In this document: positions 1-15,000 of the stretch, one piece after another | Position numbering within the stretch: the first letter of the stretch is position 1 | How the letters are laid out: the number at the start of each line of letters is the position of its first letter | NCBI GenBank assembly: GCA_035041965.1 | Contig: JAPYMA010003004.1 | Location: forward strand, 62,001-126,000 | Reading direction: 5' to 3' | Length of the DNA: 64,000 nucleotides | Source: Anisakis pegreffii | Lineage: Eukaryota > Nematoda > Chromadorea > Rhabditida > Anisakidae | Made by a program: the position numbers and the translations under genes | The notes under the pieces: generated by a model | The model's input: the letters and a program-made list of their open reading frames with translations, nothing else | The model's database searches: none | Told to the model about the DNA's origin: nothing

Positions 1-3000
1 CCGGTCAGCCATGCCAATACTCAAAACAATGTGATGCAGTAGAAGACGGATCGTTTTGTTCACGATTACGATGTGAATGTGCGAGTGGAATGCAAATCAG
101 TGGAAGGTCATGCGTATACTCGAATCAAAACTGTCATGAAAAAGGGTTGATCTGGATCGAGGAAGTTGGTGAATGCAAACGAGGTAATCGTCTCAATTAT
201 TGATATGCTGCGCGGTTATTCTCTGCAATAAATATTGGCATCTGTCATTTCTTTTATATGAACCATCCATCCAGTTTCCATTCTTCCAGTCACAGATATT
301 CTCTTCCCGCCTCTAAATGTTTAGAAGAATTTTGGAATCGATTCCTAGCGAGTGTCACTTCAACCAACTTCATCAGCTCACATAAAATTTCTTTCACATT
401 GACATGACTGATTTTAGTTGAAAAGTATTTATCCGTTTCATCCTCAGAGCTGATTTATTGCAATTTTGACTAAAACAAACATTCATCAGAATCAGTAAGT
501 TTCGAAGCCGAAACAAATTTGAACTCATTCGCTCGCATATTTCGGACGAACTGAATTTCGCTGCGTTTACGAAGTGATATTCAGCCATTCCACCGGGATC
601 AACGGGATGCAGTCATTCATCACAATGCGCATCAGTGTTCAAAGGTTCATCATGTTATCGACAAACCTGCAATTGCCCATCGCCTTTATTTCCAGTAAAT
701 GGGACTTGTGGACCGTTATGCCCACCGCAACAAACGTTTTCATCTGTTACGGGCGAATGTCTTCCAAGTTAGATGATTATCCAATTGTACTCATTCAATT
801 ATTCTTAACCAACGAGTGAAATCAATGTACTATAGTTTTCCTGTTGTCTTGAGATGGTCCCAACTACAAATATTGAAATTTTCGACCGATAAAGTTATGC
901 GAAAGAAAGTGTCTAGCGGCGACGTAAAGGTTTATGCAGTGCTCTGAAATACTAATAAGTTTTCGTTCTTTTGAGTGGACCACAGAGTTCATGTCCATCT
1001 AATCACGGGAAACGAATAGTTCATGAGAACAACCATTTTCATGCGAGAAGATCAGTATATGGTGGCTTTCTGAACGACATCGCCAATTACTACCTCGAAG
1101 TTTTAAAGTAGTGCAGCTTTTTAGTCATTACTGAGCAATAAATTTAGTGAAGCAATCATCCTTATCCTCGGTGATTATCCATCGTCGTTATTATTATTTA
1201 TCGTCTCGCGTATGTTGAAACCGCGAACATTTCTTCACTGCTTTACTCTAGACGAAATTTTCGGTGACTATCACTGGCACTTCATTTTATTCCGATGCAA
1301 ACTTTCACAGCGTTCGTGGATGAATAAGTATGAATAAATAATTTTGGAATGAACCATTGTTGTTAGTCGATATAACAAAGTATTTCAAAAGTTTATAGTA
1401 TGCCCTATTAGGGTATTGTGGAATGTTTTCGTATGAAATGAAATGTTTACGTACCGATGACCTCTTGAAAGTGACGTCTTCGGCAATACGAAAACATGAT
1501 ACGGCATTTCGATTTTCTCTCGTTTCTGAATCTGATAATGCCAAAAATGAGCCAATTTCCTAGCACTTCTTTCTGATTCGTTCCTTTGTTCTACTGATTC
1601 TCACGTCATTTTCGTCATTCCCGTTCTCATTTCTGATTGCACTTTCTGAGTTTATATAACTCGGATCATCTGCTAAGATCATGCTCCTCCGCTAAGATCT
1701 CCTCGATAAGATCATCCTTGCATGATTTGAACAGAATATTTAATGTGCGGCCAGCAAACAAGCGAATTTTTTTAAAAGCGTTAATCATTCCTTTTGAAAG
1801 AACGTCAACGTTTCAGCTTTTGGCCCCGCATAAGATCAACAGTATGAAATGTTGTCCATTGAGTATATCAGTGTCCAAATTTTTTTCCCGAATTTCGGAA
1901 TTTTTACTGTCGCAATTAAGAGAAATATGTCTTCTGGCCTGAAAGTAACCTGAGAAACTTCGAGTTGAGTCCGAAACATCGAGTGTGAAAGTTCGAGTCT
2001 GAAACACTGTTCGAAAGGTAGCTCGGTTAACATGTTTTCTACTTGAGGCAATACGGTGTGCGATTGTCCGATTTCAAATATTCCGCGGTCTCATCTCCCA
2101 AAATGACGTCCTGTGTGAAATTTCGGATCATAGCAAATCGGTCTGAAAGGTCGCTGGGTCAAACTGTTTTTTTGCCTGAGGCACGTAACTACATAATTTA
2201 GATTGTGGTGCCTTTCAACCCTTTTTTCGATGAATTCTTACAATGATGGTTTTTCGGTTCAAAAATTTGTCACCCTAATATGCATACATTTGAAATTTCT
2301 CCATTTTAGTGTACTTTTAGAAGCATCCAGAGAGAGTTTCATCCTAAGTCCTAACCATCCTTTTTCACTTCGTTCCAAATAGTCAAATTCTCGTCTATTT
2401 CGCATTTTCCTTTTGAACGATGTGTTTGCATAAGATTTTGCGAACATGCATACCAACCTTCTATATTGTGATAGGATAATCTTCCGTCTTCTGATCAGTG
2501 ATAGGACGTTGCCATCCTGCGGATGGCCTTAAACGCTGAAATTTGGTTGGCAGTTCCTTCGAACAAATAAATGACCAGAAAAATAAGTGTCTACGTTTCC
2601 GAACTGTCGTGAAGGGTACTCTGGGACAAATGTACCATTTAATTTAGAAATATCACCCGGCGGCGAATGCCTGTATTCAAGACAGTGCAATGCAGCACAA
2701 TTGGGAACAGCTTGTATTCGTGGAAGATGTCGCTGTGTTGACAAATTTGTGTTTAATGGCATGAACTGCGCAAAATCTTGTCACAAAGGATTCGTTAGCA
2801 ACAAGTATGGAATATGTAGACGAGGTTTACTTTGCAAATTTTCAAATTCTATTTTTGCTATTTACATTTCCCCGTGCCACGATCCGTGTTTTGTTGCTAA
2901 AAGGTATTCTAGTACTCCGAAAGAGAATCTGAAAGCAATATAAACGCGTTCTATTGATGTTACATTATAAATTCTGTAGGCGTTCGTTGCAAAAAAAATT

Positions 3001-6000
3001 AGCACACTTGTGCCAATGTATCGTATTCAAACAGCATTCAGCATTTTTGAATGATGATAATTAAGGAATGAAGATCAGCGTGACGAAATAAATTAGAATT
3101 AAGAATAGCTCATAGCAATTCCAGAATGCAGTCGAAACCAGGTGGAATATGATAGTAATTGTTATGATAAAGTAAGTGTCGGTCAAAGATGCGAATTTCA
3201 TGCACAGTGTTCAGCAAATTCAACTTGCCTTCAAGGCGTATGTACATGTCCAGCAAATACGGTTCTCAAGTCAGGATCATGCCGTCCAAGTTAGTTTATA
3301 TATAGCATTCGGTTATTACCGTTCATTTCTCTGGAAAAGGCGTTTCTGAAATGTCTACTTTCCTCTTCAGTACGATATATTCAGTGCTCATTCACAACTT
3401 GGCAAGCTTTCTCAAACAGATCATTCTGATGCAATGCGTAATACAAGAAAAACCGACTTTAAATTCTAATAAATACTTACTCAAACGATTCAAAAAGTCG
3501 AAAAAAAACCTCAGCTGACTCAAAAAAGTCTAAAAAATCACCTTTTATCTAATGAATTTTGTCACATTCATAATCAGTACATAGTTTTATTGCCTGCTGC
3601 AGAAGAAGTACAGCCAATGGAGTCATGTGCTGACGGCGAACAGTGCATTGGAGGTTCATACTGTCACAACGAAAAGTGTGTTTGCCCGTCTGGAACCAAA
3701 ATTATCAGCGCACAATGCGTAACACCGATCGCAGGTATTTTTCCTTTATAAGAGAATCTGTTTCAGTCGATATTCAGTGGAATTATATAATCACCGTTGA
3801 GTCGTTTTTGATTCATTGCAAGATCAATATTAGAATCTGTTTCATGCTGGCACACGGCTGCATTTAAACTTTTAATTCATGAGAGTTTTTAGAATCTAGG
3901 AATTCTTATCTTCATCCGTCCTGCAATTTCTACGAGTGATTCAAATATTTCTCTAATAAAAAGCGATTTGTTGATCGTTCAATAAAACTTCGAAATCGAT
4001 ATGAATGTTGCACGATCAGCGTTCCTTCTCATGGAAATTTATTCGATCATATGAATGTTGTAGAGTTGTTATTAGAAATGTACTGCTTCCTTATTTCAAT
4101 AATAATTCCGTGAATTTCGTGTCAATAGCTCATTAATTACATAACCTCACTCGTTTCTAATTCTTATGTGAACTAACTTCAAGAGTTTTTTCACCATTCA
4201 CTATTAACGTTATACTAATTCCGTAAAGGTGATGTACCATTACCTTTACGAAACTAATGTTGTTAATTCACGATTAACCTTAACCAGTACCATGTCTTGA
4301 TACCACTCTTAACAAAAACTAACAGCAACTTCGTTAATGATAGCTATTACTCGTTTGCGACCATCTAACCAAATGATAACCATAACTTGTCACTAACAGT
4401 TTCGCCGGAATCATCATGTAAAGATCCATCAGTGCAATGTGGTGGTGGTTCGATTTGTATGAGTGATATTTGTCGATGCATATCTCCTCGAATCGCACGT
4501 AATGACCTCTGCGAAGAGTCTCAATCAAGTTAGTTATGCAACAAATACCAGTGAACTTCTACTGTTCATGGACTTGGGAAACCGTTGAAATAATGGGAAC
4601 GAAATGGCAGTATTTTGTCAGAAAATTTTCGTTTTTTAAAAGTAAACTTTACACGAAATGCCAGAAAAAAAATTTAAATAAATAAAAATAAACTCTTTCA
4701 AAAATAAACTTTAAAAATAAACTAAAAAACTTCTAAAAGTTTACTTTTAGTTTACTTTACCATAATCAGTTTAAATAAAGAATCGCCAGGATGATATCGC
4801 AGTCTGCATCGTGATCATTTTCAGCAAAACCACAGCAAAACACATTACACACTCACATCATTCAATCAGTATACTGCTCAAATTATTTTTACTTCATATT
4901 TTAGTAGCACCTGGTGAAATCTGTCCCACTGGCCTCGAGGTGTGCATGTTTGGATCATCCTGCGTGAATGGTGTTTGTCAATGTCCATTTGGTACTGCAA
5001 CTGAATCGGGAATTTGTATCGCAGTTAAGATTGTACCCGCCGGTTCGAAGTGTTCAAAGTCTCGTCTTTGCTTCGGTATCTCCTCATGTGAAAATGGCTT
5101 CTGCCGATGTCCAAAAGGCATGTTCGTTAAGGTGAGTGCGTAAACTAGATTTACATCATTTGCACCTCTCTTTACTTTCATTCATTCGCCTTTAACACCA
5201 ATGCTGTTGGATTGCCTCAAAATAATATCATTGGAATTCAGCGATTTCTTCACATACGTTTAGAATTTTTCCAACCCTTCACTTTCGCATTGTTTAAAAT
5301 TCATTGTTAACTGAAAATTTTATTGGCATCATGTGGTTATATTATTATTAGAAGGGTGACTGTCAACCAAAGACTCGAAACAACATCCGTTCAAAAATTC
5401 GAAATAAAATTCGACCAGTATGTGCTGATGGAAAAATTTGTGACAGAGGCTCGAATTGCTCTGAATCGGTGATTTTCATTGTTTTTTTCTGATTAAAATG
5501 GAAATATTAAAACATAAATTTGTTTGAAGGAATTCTCAACTGTGGAGCGATAAGAAATTCTTTTGATACCTTAAATTTGTGGTCATTCAGTGTATTAGTT
5601 TAATTTAGATTTCTCTGAATGATTTGGATGAGAAGAAAACAGTGAAATTTTAGGTATGCAAATGCCCTTCAAATACACTTAAAGTCAACGGTATATGTCA
5701 GAAGATAACCAGAGGCAAGTTTCATCTGCTACTATTTGTTCAATTCTAGATAATTTGAATTGTGCCAAAGTACCATGCATGGTCCACAGATTTCATCGCA
5801 TTCTGATCAAGATCGAGGAAATGCATGAGCGTTCAACGTATCACGTATTAAAAATAGCGCAGTTTTATCTGTTTCCCATCATTTGATCGTTTCAGCGAAA
5901 CCAGGACAAAAATGTGGTGTCGTTAGAGAGTGTGTTGCTGGATCCAAATGCGTTAGAAATGTTTGCATGTGCCTATCGAAGATGGTATTATTCGGAGGAA

Positions 6001-9000
6001 AATGCATTCGCAATTCAGGTTTAAAGTTCATTCGATTGCATGATATAATGCTCACTCAAATTTTCCTCAAAATGCAGTAATGAGGAATCGTTCACATATG
6101 GAACAGCAGCTCATACAAAAGTTGTTTTTTGAGTTAAATTTTCAAGTTGTTTTTCATCAACATCAATTAAAATTAAAGACTAGGCAATCAACTGCAATCT
6201 GAAGTCAATGAGTCTTGAGTTCTCAAACGTCCATTTTAGGATTCGCTTCAAATTGCACTGACTCCTCTCAATGCAGTGGAGGATCTTATTGCCATCCACA
6301 ACGTCATCAATGCTTATGTCCAGGTGGCTTAATTTTTCTGGAATTCATCGTTCATCGCAACAGTTTTCCCGTAGTAGTTCCGCGATATCTAGCCCTAAAC
6401 ATGTAGCATTACATTTTGCAGATGTCTCCCAAGACATGAATTACTATGAAATTCTCCCCAAGGATCACAACAAAATTTCCACATCAGTTTACATCTCATC
6501 GATATTCAGCTTGAATGCGGAATATTTTCAGATAAACACTTGTTCATTGATCAAAAATGTGTACATCCATCATCGTTACCAAAACCTTCACTGAAATCAT
6601 TGGAAAAACGTTTTCTGAAAAGCTGTGAAAGCAGTGACCACTGTGATAATGGACTGAAGTGCTTTAATAAAAGGTTAGGTTTTGCGTTATTGATAATTCC
6701 AGTTCTTCACTAATGGGTGACTATGAGTTTCTGATCGTGACTAGGATGTTTCTACTTGCAAATCTCGGACAGAATAAGAGGGAAGTGGATTGGATGGTCT
6801 TGTGAAATAGATTGTAAGAAAGATACCTGTACTGAGTAAAATAGACTGAGACTATGAAGATGGATCAAAAAGTGATTGGATGTTATTCAGAACAGATCCT
6901 TGTCAATTGGCCGCAATATTCAGTCGATTATGAAGGATTCATAATGCAGATATTTTAAGTAGTCATGTTCTTATTGGAATTTTCGTAAACAATTCTCAGT
7001 CCATCCCTATATAAGATGTTGGATGGAATATCTGAAATCCAAATTGGGAATGCTGATTTCATTTCTTCCATTTTGATCTTTTTATCTTCCAATGTACATA
7101 ATTCACACATATGCGCGTACAGTAAGAATGAATTTTTCAGATGCAGGTGTTTAGGAAATGAAATTTATCGTAAAGGTAAATGTCATATCAAAACGGTGAG
7201 AGCAGGTCAATCATGTGCAAATGGTGAACTCTGCAATGGCAATGTGAATTGCACTGATGGAATCTGTAGTTGCCCATCACATCAAAAAATTGATAACGGT
7301 CGATGTAGTACAAAAGCAAAGCCTGAAAAATATGGTTACTCATTAACAGCATGCCTTTGAACACCTGGAAAATAACCGGAGAATTGAAGTAATGAAAGCA
7401 TCTCGACTGATCATGACTGGGTTGAATCTGGAGAAATTAACAGAAGTTTCAGCGATCATTTTTCTTCGATTCTCCGTGTTAATGTGCGTGATATTATGAG
7501 CATGTGCATGAGCATTTTGATCACATTGAACGCAGTCTTTTTACGCATGCAATCTTGATATTTCTTTTCGCACTCGTTTTCGCAATGAACATTGCCGAGC
7601 TTTCACTGTGATCTTTTCTCGTTGCCCCAGTTGGTCCCGGAGAGAACTGCCTCAGACAGAACGTGAAGTGTTCTGAAGGAAGTGTTTGTATGAGCGGAGT
7701 GTGCAGCTGCCTAACGGGTACGATTCTTCATAAAGGAAAGTGTGAAAGACATGTCAGTGGTTCGTTTCCTCACTTTTATCGTCGACTCTTCCTAATTTTG
7801 AGATGGTTTGATTCGAGGTTTATGATTTTCATATCAGCAGAATAATCTTTTTTGTGGAACAATTTCTGCACTGGAATGTGTCATAAAGCCATTGTCAGGA
7901 TGATTGCGATAGAATCAATGGAATCAAATGCTTTTGTGGCATGTACTCGTTTTTTGTTCAACTGAAACACCGCTATAATTTACAGTCGATCCGGGTGGAA
8001 GTTGTGGCAGAGGAGAACATTGTGAAGGGGGATCGTTTTGCGATCATAATATATGGAAATGTGTATGTCCATTGGATAAGATCGAAATTGGCAAAAAATG
8101 TTATCCTCGTTTGAAATCGGCACCCGGATTTCCATGCGGTAACAAGGAGGTATTCACTCTTTCAGCTACTATAAGCAACTTTACTTCATGTGAAAATAGA
8201 GTAGGCAAGTTTCAGTTTCGATTATTCAGATTTGCATCGGGGGATCGTACTGCCTCGACGATATATGCGTTTGTGCGCCCAGTCAAGTTCGCCAAGGACG
8301 TCAATGTGTGACAAGGAGGAGAGGTGATACAAAATTCATTTTCAGGATCACATCATCATGAATCTCATTTCTCAAGCTCCATTGAAAACAAACAACCAAT
8401 ATTGATTTTGACTGTGATTAATTTGAACGTCGCATTGCAGTCCCTGCTGGATCAAGGTGCAATTCTGCTGATATATGTATGGGTTCCTCTCATTGCTTGG
8501 ATGGATTCTGTGAGTGCGATGAGGGGAAAAGCGTAAAGCAAGGTGAATGTGTCATCACTAAACAAGGTTGAAATTCGTTATAATCAGAGTTTGAAAACCA
8601 TCGTGAACTGTTTTCATATGACTGTAAATATGAGAAACTGAATAAAACGTACTGTATGACTTCAGTAGTTTTAGTCGTTTTGCTTGATGATAACAAATTT
8701 ATTATAGGATTCAATTTTCATCACATAGCAAATTTTATTTATAAGGCTATATTGTCCATACAGCATGACCTATTATGATTGGCAGTGAGTTGAAAGTTTA
8801 ACAGAGAGTATTGTCTTGCAATTTTGGGCATTGAAATTCTACGGTCTCAGTTCTCACTGGCAATTGTTCATGACACTGACGTATAAAAAATCATTTTTTA
8901 TAATAATTTCAGTAGCGACTGATTTATTTCCAAATATCTGTCACAGTTAATGCCTCAATAATAATTGTTTTCAGAAATACCTGTTTTCAGAAAGCACTCA

Positions 9001-12000
9001 TTCTTTCAATTCTTCACAATCCTGCATGCCCTTGATGCCCTTTTGCTTGCTTTCGTTTTGCGTTTTTCCAGTAATTCTTTACCTTGAAAAGTGTTTTTTT
9101 TTCAGCATCACCCGGAGATGGATGTGGTCAAGGAGAGCGATGTGGAGGAGGTTCAAACTGTGTGAACAAGATTTGTACATGTCCCGCTAACTACATCGTT
9201 TATGAACAGCAATGTCGATTACAACCAATATGTTAGTTCAAACGTTCCTTAACTTGAAACAGTAATCAGTAATCGAAATAAACCGTTTCCTTATCAAATT
9301 TCTTTGTTTTCAGCACAGCCAGGAATGAGGTGCGGACGAGGTGAACGATGCGTCGGTGATTCATATTGTGATTATGATCGTAGCACATGCGTTTGTCGCA
9401 ATGACTTTGTTGCAAGTGCTGGAAAATGTCAACCGCCCACTGAAGGTAACATTTCATCTTTGATTCAGTCGTGTACAAATCACAGAAATCCCTCAAAACT
9501 TCATTGAGTCGATCCACCATAAAGATCCATTCATGTTTTCGCGCATTTTCGCACATCTTACACACTAGTTCACCGTACTTATTCAACCAACAAGATATCT
9601 CATCTTCTGAACTGACATTCATTCACTTTTGACTTCTAACGGTGCATTATGCCTGTGCTTTAATTGCCTCATGTTCATTTATTCTGAAAGCACTCTGTTG
9701 ATTTATTCCTGTTTTCTATTTCAAATGCCGTTTTTCAATTGAAGGAAATGTGCTGAACTCAAGAACTCTTGAGTTGTATTTTCATAGAAAAGTCGCTTCA
9801 CTTGATGTATCGTTGTTATGTGCTGGTTATTTTACTTGCAATTATCAATCAGCTACTAATGATTCAAACAGTCAATTATTTAGTCGGTGTCCAACCACTG
9901 TCGATGTTATTACGTGGTTCAACTCATTCTTCTTCTTCTTTCACAACACCAACGTTTGCTCCACACGCGTCAATCACTCGAACTCCCTCCAATACACAAC
10001 ATCTGATTGAAGCAGCTGAAACTCCAACAGATTCACCGTTTACGATAATCGGTCATCACATCATATCGCAGGTGTCACATCCCGCCGCGTCAACTCAGCG
10101 AAAGACATCCCATCAAATGCGTTCAGCAGGACACATTTCAGCAGAAAATCAAAGGCGTGTCGTAAATACGGAACGTCTGTCCAAACAGGGCAGCCAAATT
10201 CAAAGCAGATCAGATCAAGTTATACCTAACGGTCGAAATTCTACATCAGATGTTAGCAATGATGCGTATCTCAAGTCAGATCAGGCAAATGTGGTTGATG
10301 AGATTGTCAAACCGGCTGACGAAGTAACGGTGGTGAATCAAATACAAACGGTTAAATCCAGGCAGTCACCCACACCAGTTGGGGCGAACATGAGATCTGA
10401 TGTAGAAGAAGGCTCGAGATCGATGGCATCAGCTCAGTCAGCCTATCGTGTGACTCGCTGTCGAGATGACAGAGACTGCAGTGGTGGCACTCGATGTGCT
10501 CGAGGCTACTGCTTATGTCCGGTATATCATACGTTGATTGATGGCCAATGCCATTCTGCGAATTCGGCAACAACAATTTCAGCGGCAACTTTAGGTTTCG
10601 TTGAGCATTATTTCTGTTTTGAAAGTATTTTCCTTTTGATTTCCCTATTTATAAAATTGAGGAAACGTGATGAGGAATTTTCACTGATATCAAATTAGTG
10701 ATTCCTGAATGTTCACTGGTTCATCGACATTTCCTATCATTTTCCACCGTTCTCTGATTCCAGTCATCACCTGTTAAGGATCACTCATCGATGCAGTGAT
10801 CATCGATATAGTCCAAGCGCTGTTTCAAAATTTTCAACGCTTTCTATTTTCAATCCATGTTTCCAAAACCTTCAGCAAAACCGCGACGTTGTGTAGCATC
10901 AATTCAGTGCTCGAATGGTACTGAATGCATTTGGGGTGTTTGCCGTTGTCCTCGTGGCACTACACAATCGCAGCTCGGAGTCTGTTCACCGGAAAGGACA
11001 GGTGAATTTTGTCACGAACTTATCAGTTATCGAAAAAAAAACCTTACAAGACTCGGTGACTCGGTGCTCCAACAACTTCGAAGCATTTAATTGATTTTCG
11101 CTAAAAACTAAAAAACTGCTCAATGCAAAATTTGACTAGAACGAAGTTAACTGAATAAGAAATGTCGCTTTCTATGGTCTCTCAAAATGAACAATGCTTC
11201 CTACCAACAAACTCATCATAACCGTTTAAATTCTGTGAATTCGAGTATGCGTTGAAGTAGAATCGGAGATCACCATCATGCTAAAAGATTTTATTGCCAT
11301 CCCATAAATGGGTTTAACCATTTAATCTTCACGATCTCAGCAACTCTAAATCACTCTTGATCGGACCGCAGGAGCAAATCGCCAGTTAGGATGCCTCTTG
11401 TAGTGTCCTTAGAATTGCTATACCCAGCCTCGTGATTCTCATCAAAAATATTTTAATCACCAATCATTTCTCAACGATCTTTCGTTATGCATGATGCGTT
11501 CAAGCTTTCATTATTTAATGCAGCCATTTCAGTAGCGTTCTAAAACGTCATCTAATACAACTAATATTACTTGCAATTTGCAGCATACCACTGAGAGCAA
11601 AACAAAACTTACCGTAATCAAAATCCGCATGGATCGTTTTGAAACAAAAGTGTGAAAATGTCCACTAAGTCTAACCTTCAGAATTTGTGTTATAATCCAT
11701 TTGTGACTCTTTTCTAGTGTAATTTAATTTTACGTGGATGAAATCAATGATATCACACTAACCTTTTGTTTGTGCATGCTAACAGTAGTGAATCTCTAGA
11801 ACGTCAAAAACGAGAAATAAAAACAGAAAATCGAATTTATCAAAATCACCTGACAATAATTGCGCTTGGCGAGGCTTGTGATATGGAAATGCCGAATAGA
11901 TGTGATGAGAATGCCGCATGCATTGATGGGACATGTCACTGTGATCAAAGCAGTGCTCAGAAAGACGACTCATGTATTCCAAAACAACTCGGTAAGATTT

Positions 12001-15000
12001 CAAGATGCTCTTCTCAAGTTCAATGATGTTTGTTCGTTCAATCCGAACATATTTCATCCATGCAAATGTCTAAATATGAAGCAATAAAAGCAGCACATTG
12101 AGAAAGGTCTCATGAAATTCATGCAAACAACTCTCGACCGATGTTACGTCTGAACATTTTTCAGGTGATCAACTAAAGAACTGTACCTCTAATCAGGGAG
12201 TTTGCTCAGGTGGAATGTATTGTTTGAAAGGTGTATGTGTGTGCCCAACAGGCCAGCATCTCATTCATGGTTCTTGTGCAAGTACTGAACCTCAATTCAA
12301 CGTTCATCTTCACCATTCTACTAAACCGCTCAAAAATTCTTTCAATCCATTTCCAACCCACTCCCCAACTCCTCTCATAAACTTGATTCAACCGACTGGT
12401 TATCCGGATTCATCATCTTTTGCAAATTCGCAGCTGTTCCATAAATCACCTCTCAACCGTTTTCATCGTGATGCCAACCAAGCACAACATTCCAATTTCC
12501 TCAGTTATCCGTTCATAACTGGCGCAAGTGCGTTTCCATTCCGTCAGTTCGACCATCCTAACAACAATCCAATCGTAAATCATCATCAAGGCAATTACTT
12601 CTATCCCACGTTCAACAATATTCCAATGGACAATAATTATCCAGTCCTTGTAACCTTCAACAATGCCTTATTTGGTGAGTGTTTGATGAATGTTTCGAAT
12701 TTCTGCATAAAGTTTCGACAAAACTGAAGTCACTATGCACAATCAGTTTACATCTTCCTTCATGCAATTTGATATGCACTACGGTAATTTGATATGCACT
12801 AACGGCTTTTGCATTTGTACGTATGGGCAGCAAATAGTCAACGGTATCTGTGTGCCCAGCGCTCCAAGAGGTGAATGGATAAATCACATCCAACAACATA
12901 AATTGTTGATTCCTCCATTGTACTGTGAATAAAGGTTACACTGAACACGAGAATTGTTAAAATTACGTCAGTGAATTGCAGCAATGCCTGGTGAATCATG
13001 TCAAGTTGGAGTAATTCAATGCTCGGGTGGATCATTGTGTTTGTTAGGTGTCTGTACCTGTCCTCACAATCAGGTATTTTATTACCCGCAGTCCCATCAA
13101 TCTTACTATTATACTGTTGTTATCGCTGTTCATCAATAACTTGTTCTGCAAACGGAATCAACTGTTACACAAATGAATTAAGCTAAGTCGCAGCTTCCTT
13201 TTATTCCGAAAAGCACACAATGTGAAAGGAGAATCGTGTGAAGAAACAGACACATCATTTAAAAAATAACGACCATTTCAATCACTGTGAACAGTCATGA
13301 TATCGGTGAATTCCACGTATTTAGCCATTTATGAGTGAAATTCTCTGCAGATGTCACTGAATGGTTTGTGCACAACAGTACTGAGAGGAATGTCAAGGTC
13401 ACAGCGATATCCGAATCAACCGTGCTCATCTGATTCTGTTTGTGTGGGTAGATCGGCCTGCATAAACGGTTTTTGTAGATGCCCACTGGGTATGTTCGCT
13501 GCTGAAGGATCAGCTGTGTGCATCAATGACGAGAACAATGCGATCCTTCCTCAACGTTAGTTTGAAACTGTCTAGTGAACAGCAGACAAGACAGTTATAA
13601 CTTTAGCACTGATAATACAATTCAAACAGCATGCATTTATTCGCAGAAAATAATGTTAAGGATTCAGTATCAGGCTACCCTGGTCAGCGGTGCGGAACGA
13701 TAACTGATATGAAGGGATGTAACGGTGGAGCGATTTGCATTAATTCGTTGTGTATTTGCCCGGACGACCAAGTAATTTATGAGAACAGATGTGTTGCTTA
13801 TCTTGGACAAGGTCATTCAAACATTGTTTTCTTGTAGCTTTTTTCCTTTATTTTGCAATCGAAATTGCCATATCTATAAAGAGATTATCTGGGAGGGTGA
13901 AGTCGCAGATAACCGTTTGTGAAGTTGTACATATGCTTGAGCATCAGCTTGAAGAGATAATCGACCTCTCTAGCTGAATGGAACATTTTCTAAATATTGA
14001 ATCTGAGGAAAACATCTATTTCAGCCCCCGCAGGTGGTTCTTGTGTGTTAGCAGGTACAGTATGTGAAGGAGGTTCAGCATGTCAGAATGGTATCTGTGA
14101 ATGTGGACTTGGTTCAGTTGCACAAAACGGTCGCTGTGTCCCTGCAAATTCCTATCAGCCTACACCAATTCGTGAGTACTGTTCAGATTCCTTTCAAAAG
14201 TTCGTTTTAAGGTTGAACCCTAATGAAAAGATAACATTTAAGTGGAACCTGGTGCGGTATGTGTATCGTTGTGTGCGGTATGCGCACAATGTGGTGGAGG
14301 ATCGATATGTGTCAATGGTATTTGCAAATGTCCGATCGGATACTTTCCATTCCGATCTCGTTGCGTTCCATTTCAAACACAACCACCACCCGTAATTAGT
14401 TACCTCTTTGTTTTTCATTGAATTCATTTCTAATGCTAATTTCAATATTGCAAATATTGTTTTTACTGCTTGTACGAAGGTTGCCGTACTCCTTCTTTAT
14501 AAAGGCATCTGAAACCTTGTTCTAGTAACCATATGTCAACGAATTCCTCAACTTGTTGAAATTTCAGTAAAATTTTGTTTTCGTAGAAACTGAGGTTGTG
14601 TTAACAATAATTCCTCATTACGTTCCAGACATCATCCACTCCTGTTTCGATCGTTGCTCACCCACCGATGGCCCATCTAGAAGTGAAATCATTCGTGCTC
14701 GGTAATGGCTAATAACCTCTTATTGATCGTATTGCATGAATCAGTGCCTTTTTGTTTCTTCATCACGAAAGAGAGATTCACTTGAATGAGTTTTGAGAAT
14801 TCCATATGAACGATCAATTCAGTTTCTGACCCGAAAACAACCTGTTTTATGCAAAAGCATTAGAAATTATTTTTGTAGCGATGAAATTAGATTCAAAGCG
14901 TGTTCGATCAGAGATACAAGGTGAGTTCGCTAAGATAGCATTACTACACCAAATGTCATTGCAGCTAGACCTGGTGATAAGTGTAACGCATCAGAAATAT

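Larger units (their letters stand above)
1..9445 (+). other. EB-module array, N-terminal block (exons 1-18)
   Basis: About 18 EB-type modules. Typical ones sit on single exons with phase-1 introns on both sides, for example 7631-7759, 8441-8566, 9106-9231 and 9314-9445. A few modules are split by a phase-0 intron inside the module (5468/5654, 8149/8230). Each module begins near a P-G-x-x-C motif and ends with G-x-C followed by a short spacer. Exon 11 (6532-6673) carries a Lys-Arg pair in its spacer. Modules with this spacing are typical of nematode extracellular proteins; their ligand is not evident here. Confidence 0.8.

Noticed and set aside
9750..9883. Hydrophobic stretch before exon 19 (..CYVLVILLAIINQ..) as a signal peptide or alternative start
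   Set aside because: It is in frame with exon 19, but the phase-correct acceptor at 9883 joins exon 18 to exon 19, so the stretch is intronic. An alternative promoter cannot be excluded.
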